From Candidatus Peregrinibacteria bacterium (GTDB lineage Bacteria > Patescibacteriota > Gracilibacteria > UBA1369 > LOWO2-01-FULL-3), in contig JACPLZ010000052.1 of assembly GCA_016186245.1 (NCBI GenBank), forward strand, positions 1-7,186: DNA of 7,186 nt, in the 5' to 3' direction. The translations under genes and the position numbers were made by a program. The notes under the pieces were generated by a model. The model did not search any database. It had not been told where the DNA came from and saw nothing but the letters and a program-made list of their open reading frames with translations. Every line of letters begins with the position of its first letter. Positions within the stretch are counted from its first letter, which is position 1. Below, piece by piece: positions 6,550 to 7,186 of this stretch.

Positions 6550-7011
6550 ATGCCGGTAGATTTTGACCCGTTATATCCCTTGCCTGAAAGACCTGCCTAT
6601 TTACCGCTTTTGGGTGTACTCGGTGCGGAGATGAGTCAAAAACTTTATCAAGTGAGAGACGCTTTGGCTGCTGCCATTCCTGGATTTCCCAATACCCGAT
6701 GCGTGGAGGCAGCTACTTTCGTTGCTTCAGAATTGGGCTTGCCCCGCGTTTCCTGACAATATGTCGATACTAATCCAGACCATGGTGGTCAAAAATTTGA
6801 TCATTGTTGGAACAGGACGCCAGATGGAAGGTTTTATATCGACATTACCCATCATCAATTCGATCCGTCAGCACCGGCGATTGCTGTGCTCCCCGCAAAT
6901 AACTCTGTGCTGGTTGCGGATGACAAAGTTGGGAAAAGGATGGAATTGTACAGCTATCAATTGCCGGATACGATCATTGAACAGATTCGGGCGAGGTTTG
7001 GGAAATTATAA
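6550..7011 (+). pseudogene. Small C-H-D triad protein (transglutaminase/papain-like fold) broken by in-frame TGA
   Basis: The ATG at 6550 opens 68 codons to a TGA at 6754-6756. The same frame then stays open to a TAA at 7009-7011 with no shift. Read through, the product has 153 positions. The two halves together make one sensible domain: C51 in TRCVEAATFVASELGLP, H85 in FDHCWN and D98 in YIDITHHQFD. This Cys, then His in a 'HxW' block, then Asp in 'ID-T-QF' order is the layout of transglutaminase/papain-like enzymes. The TGA sits between Cys and His, so the 68-residue product would lack two of three catalytic residues. There is no in-frame ATG after the stop before residue 131, so reinitiation cannot restore the domain. 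Likely causes are a nonsense mutation or a base-call error; recoding is less likely. A good promoter lies upstream (6489-6517) but no Shine-Dalgarno. I do not recognise the exact family. Confidence 0.7.
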
Positions 7012-7050
7012 TTTTTGCCGCTTCTCTCCATATAGCCACCCGCCCAAAAT

Positions 7051-7072
7051 GGGACGGTATCGGGACGGTATC
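7051..7072 (+). repeat. Exact 11-base tandem duplication (GGGACGGTATC twice)
   Basis: Two abutting identical copies at 7051-7061 and 7062-7072, preceded by a small CCCA-AAA-TGGG inverted repeat (7043-7053). The surrounding 7012-7186 has no supported gene. The duplication lies 40 bases after the TAA of the broken gene and may be a scar of mobile-element activity or slippage. Confidence 0.5.
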
Positions 7073-7150
7073 TATCTGTTCCGTGTCTACTTTTTGGGGT
7101 ACAGATCATGGAGCTGCTTGTATGACGAAGTTCGGACTCATTTTAAAGCA

Positions 7151-7178
7151 TCTGGAGGCTAGCCTCCAGAGATTTTTT
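7151..7178 (+). terminator. Intrinsic terminator
   Basis: TCTGGAGG (7151-7158), a CTAG loop and CCTCCAGA (7163-7170) form an 8-base GC-rich stem; the DNA is a perfect 20-base palindrome. A run of six T (7173-7178) follows within three bases. There is no T-run on the other side, so it acts on plus-strand transcription, probably that coming from the promoter at 6489-6517 through the broken C-H-D gene. Confidence 0.8.
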
Positions 7179-7186
7179 GAAAGACT

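Noticed and set aside
6754..6790. Selenocysteine at the in-frame TGA with a downstream GACC-ATGGT-GGTC hairpin at 6778-6790
   Set aside because: The stem is only 4 base pairs, far weaker than a bacterial SECIS, and the TGA is not at the catalytic Cys position. A nonsense change or base error is simpler.
6550..7011. Alternative genetic code (TGA as Gly, as in Gracilibacteria/SR1, or as Trp)
   Set aside because: About 1,600 sense codons of the two large minus-strand genes contain no in-frame TGA, and the antitoxin gene ends with TGA at the expected place.
6722..7162. 146-codon open frame on the plus strand overlapping the C-H-D gene
   Set aside because: It is out of frame with the coherent catalytic domain, has low-complexity shadow-like sequence and no ribosome binding site. 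Its tail (7049-7162) covers repeats and runs into the terminator stem.
7049..7162. Small 37-residue ORF between the tandem duplication and the terminator
   Set aside because: No ribosome binding site, no recognisable features, and it includes the 11-base duplication and ends inside the terminator palindrome.

Overview
The window looks like an accessory stretch of a moderately AT-rich bacterial chromosome. Four genes lie head-to-tail on the minus strand and one broken gene lies on the plus strand. The two best promoters are sigma70-type (TTGACC-N17-TATACT and TTGTTA-N17-TATAAT, both with an extended -10). None of the five start codons has a clear Shine-Dalgarno sequence. In-frame TGA is absent from about 1,600 sense codons of the two large genes and is used as a stop by the antitoxin gene, so the standard code applies. 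This fits an SD-poor lineage such as a Patescibacteria/CPR-like or other uncultured bacterium, but the lineage is an inference that the window cannot settle.

Positions 1-2015 (minus, running off the left edge) encode a long AAA+ ATPase of the MoxR/CobS/NorQ type. Positions 2036-4822 (minus) encode a 928-residue fusion of a transglutaminase-like cysteine domain (C438, H480, D501 all present) and a C-terminal CobT/NorD-like von Willebrand A domain. The two genes are 20 bases apart and surely form one unit: a MoxR-type motor, a MIDAS adaptor and a catalytic transglutaminase fold in two polypeptides. Neither visible protein has a signal peptide or membrane segment, so the system appears cytoplasmic. 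This is the most unusual content of the window.

Positions 4917-6357 (minus) hold a complete AbiE-type toxin-antitoxin pair. The AbiEi-like winged-helix antitoxin comes first and the AbiEii-like nucleotidyltransferase toxin second, with a 29-base overlap. The pair has a strong promoter. A perfect 9-base inverted repeat fills nearly the whole 5' leader and is a good candidate operator or leader hairpin. Transcription could continue into the transglutaminase-VWA gene, which also has a possible near-leaderless promoter of its own. A cluster of short palindromes lies between the two.

Positions 6358-6549 are a divergent regulatory region. From it a plus-strand promoter, preceded by two tandem 10-base repeats, drives a small C-H-D triad protein (6550-7011) that is interrupted by an in-frame TGA at codon 69. 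Positions 7012-7186 hold no supported gene. They contain an 11-base tandem duplication, a possible insertion-sequence end and a clear intrinsic terminator (7151-7178).

Taken together, an AbiE cassette beside a MoxR/VWA/transglutaminase pair and a decayed papain-like-fold gene suggests a conflict or defence neighbourhood. The role of the large pair is unknown.
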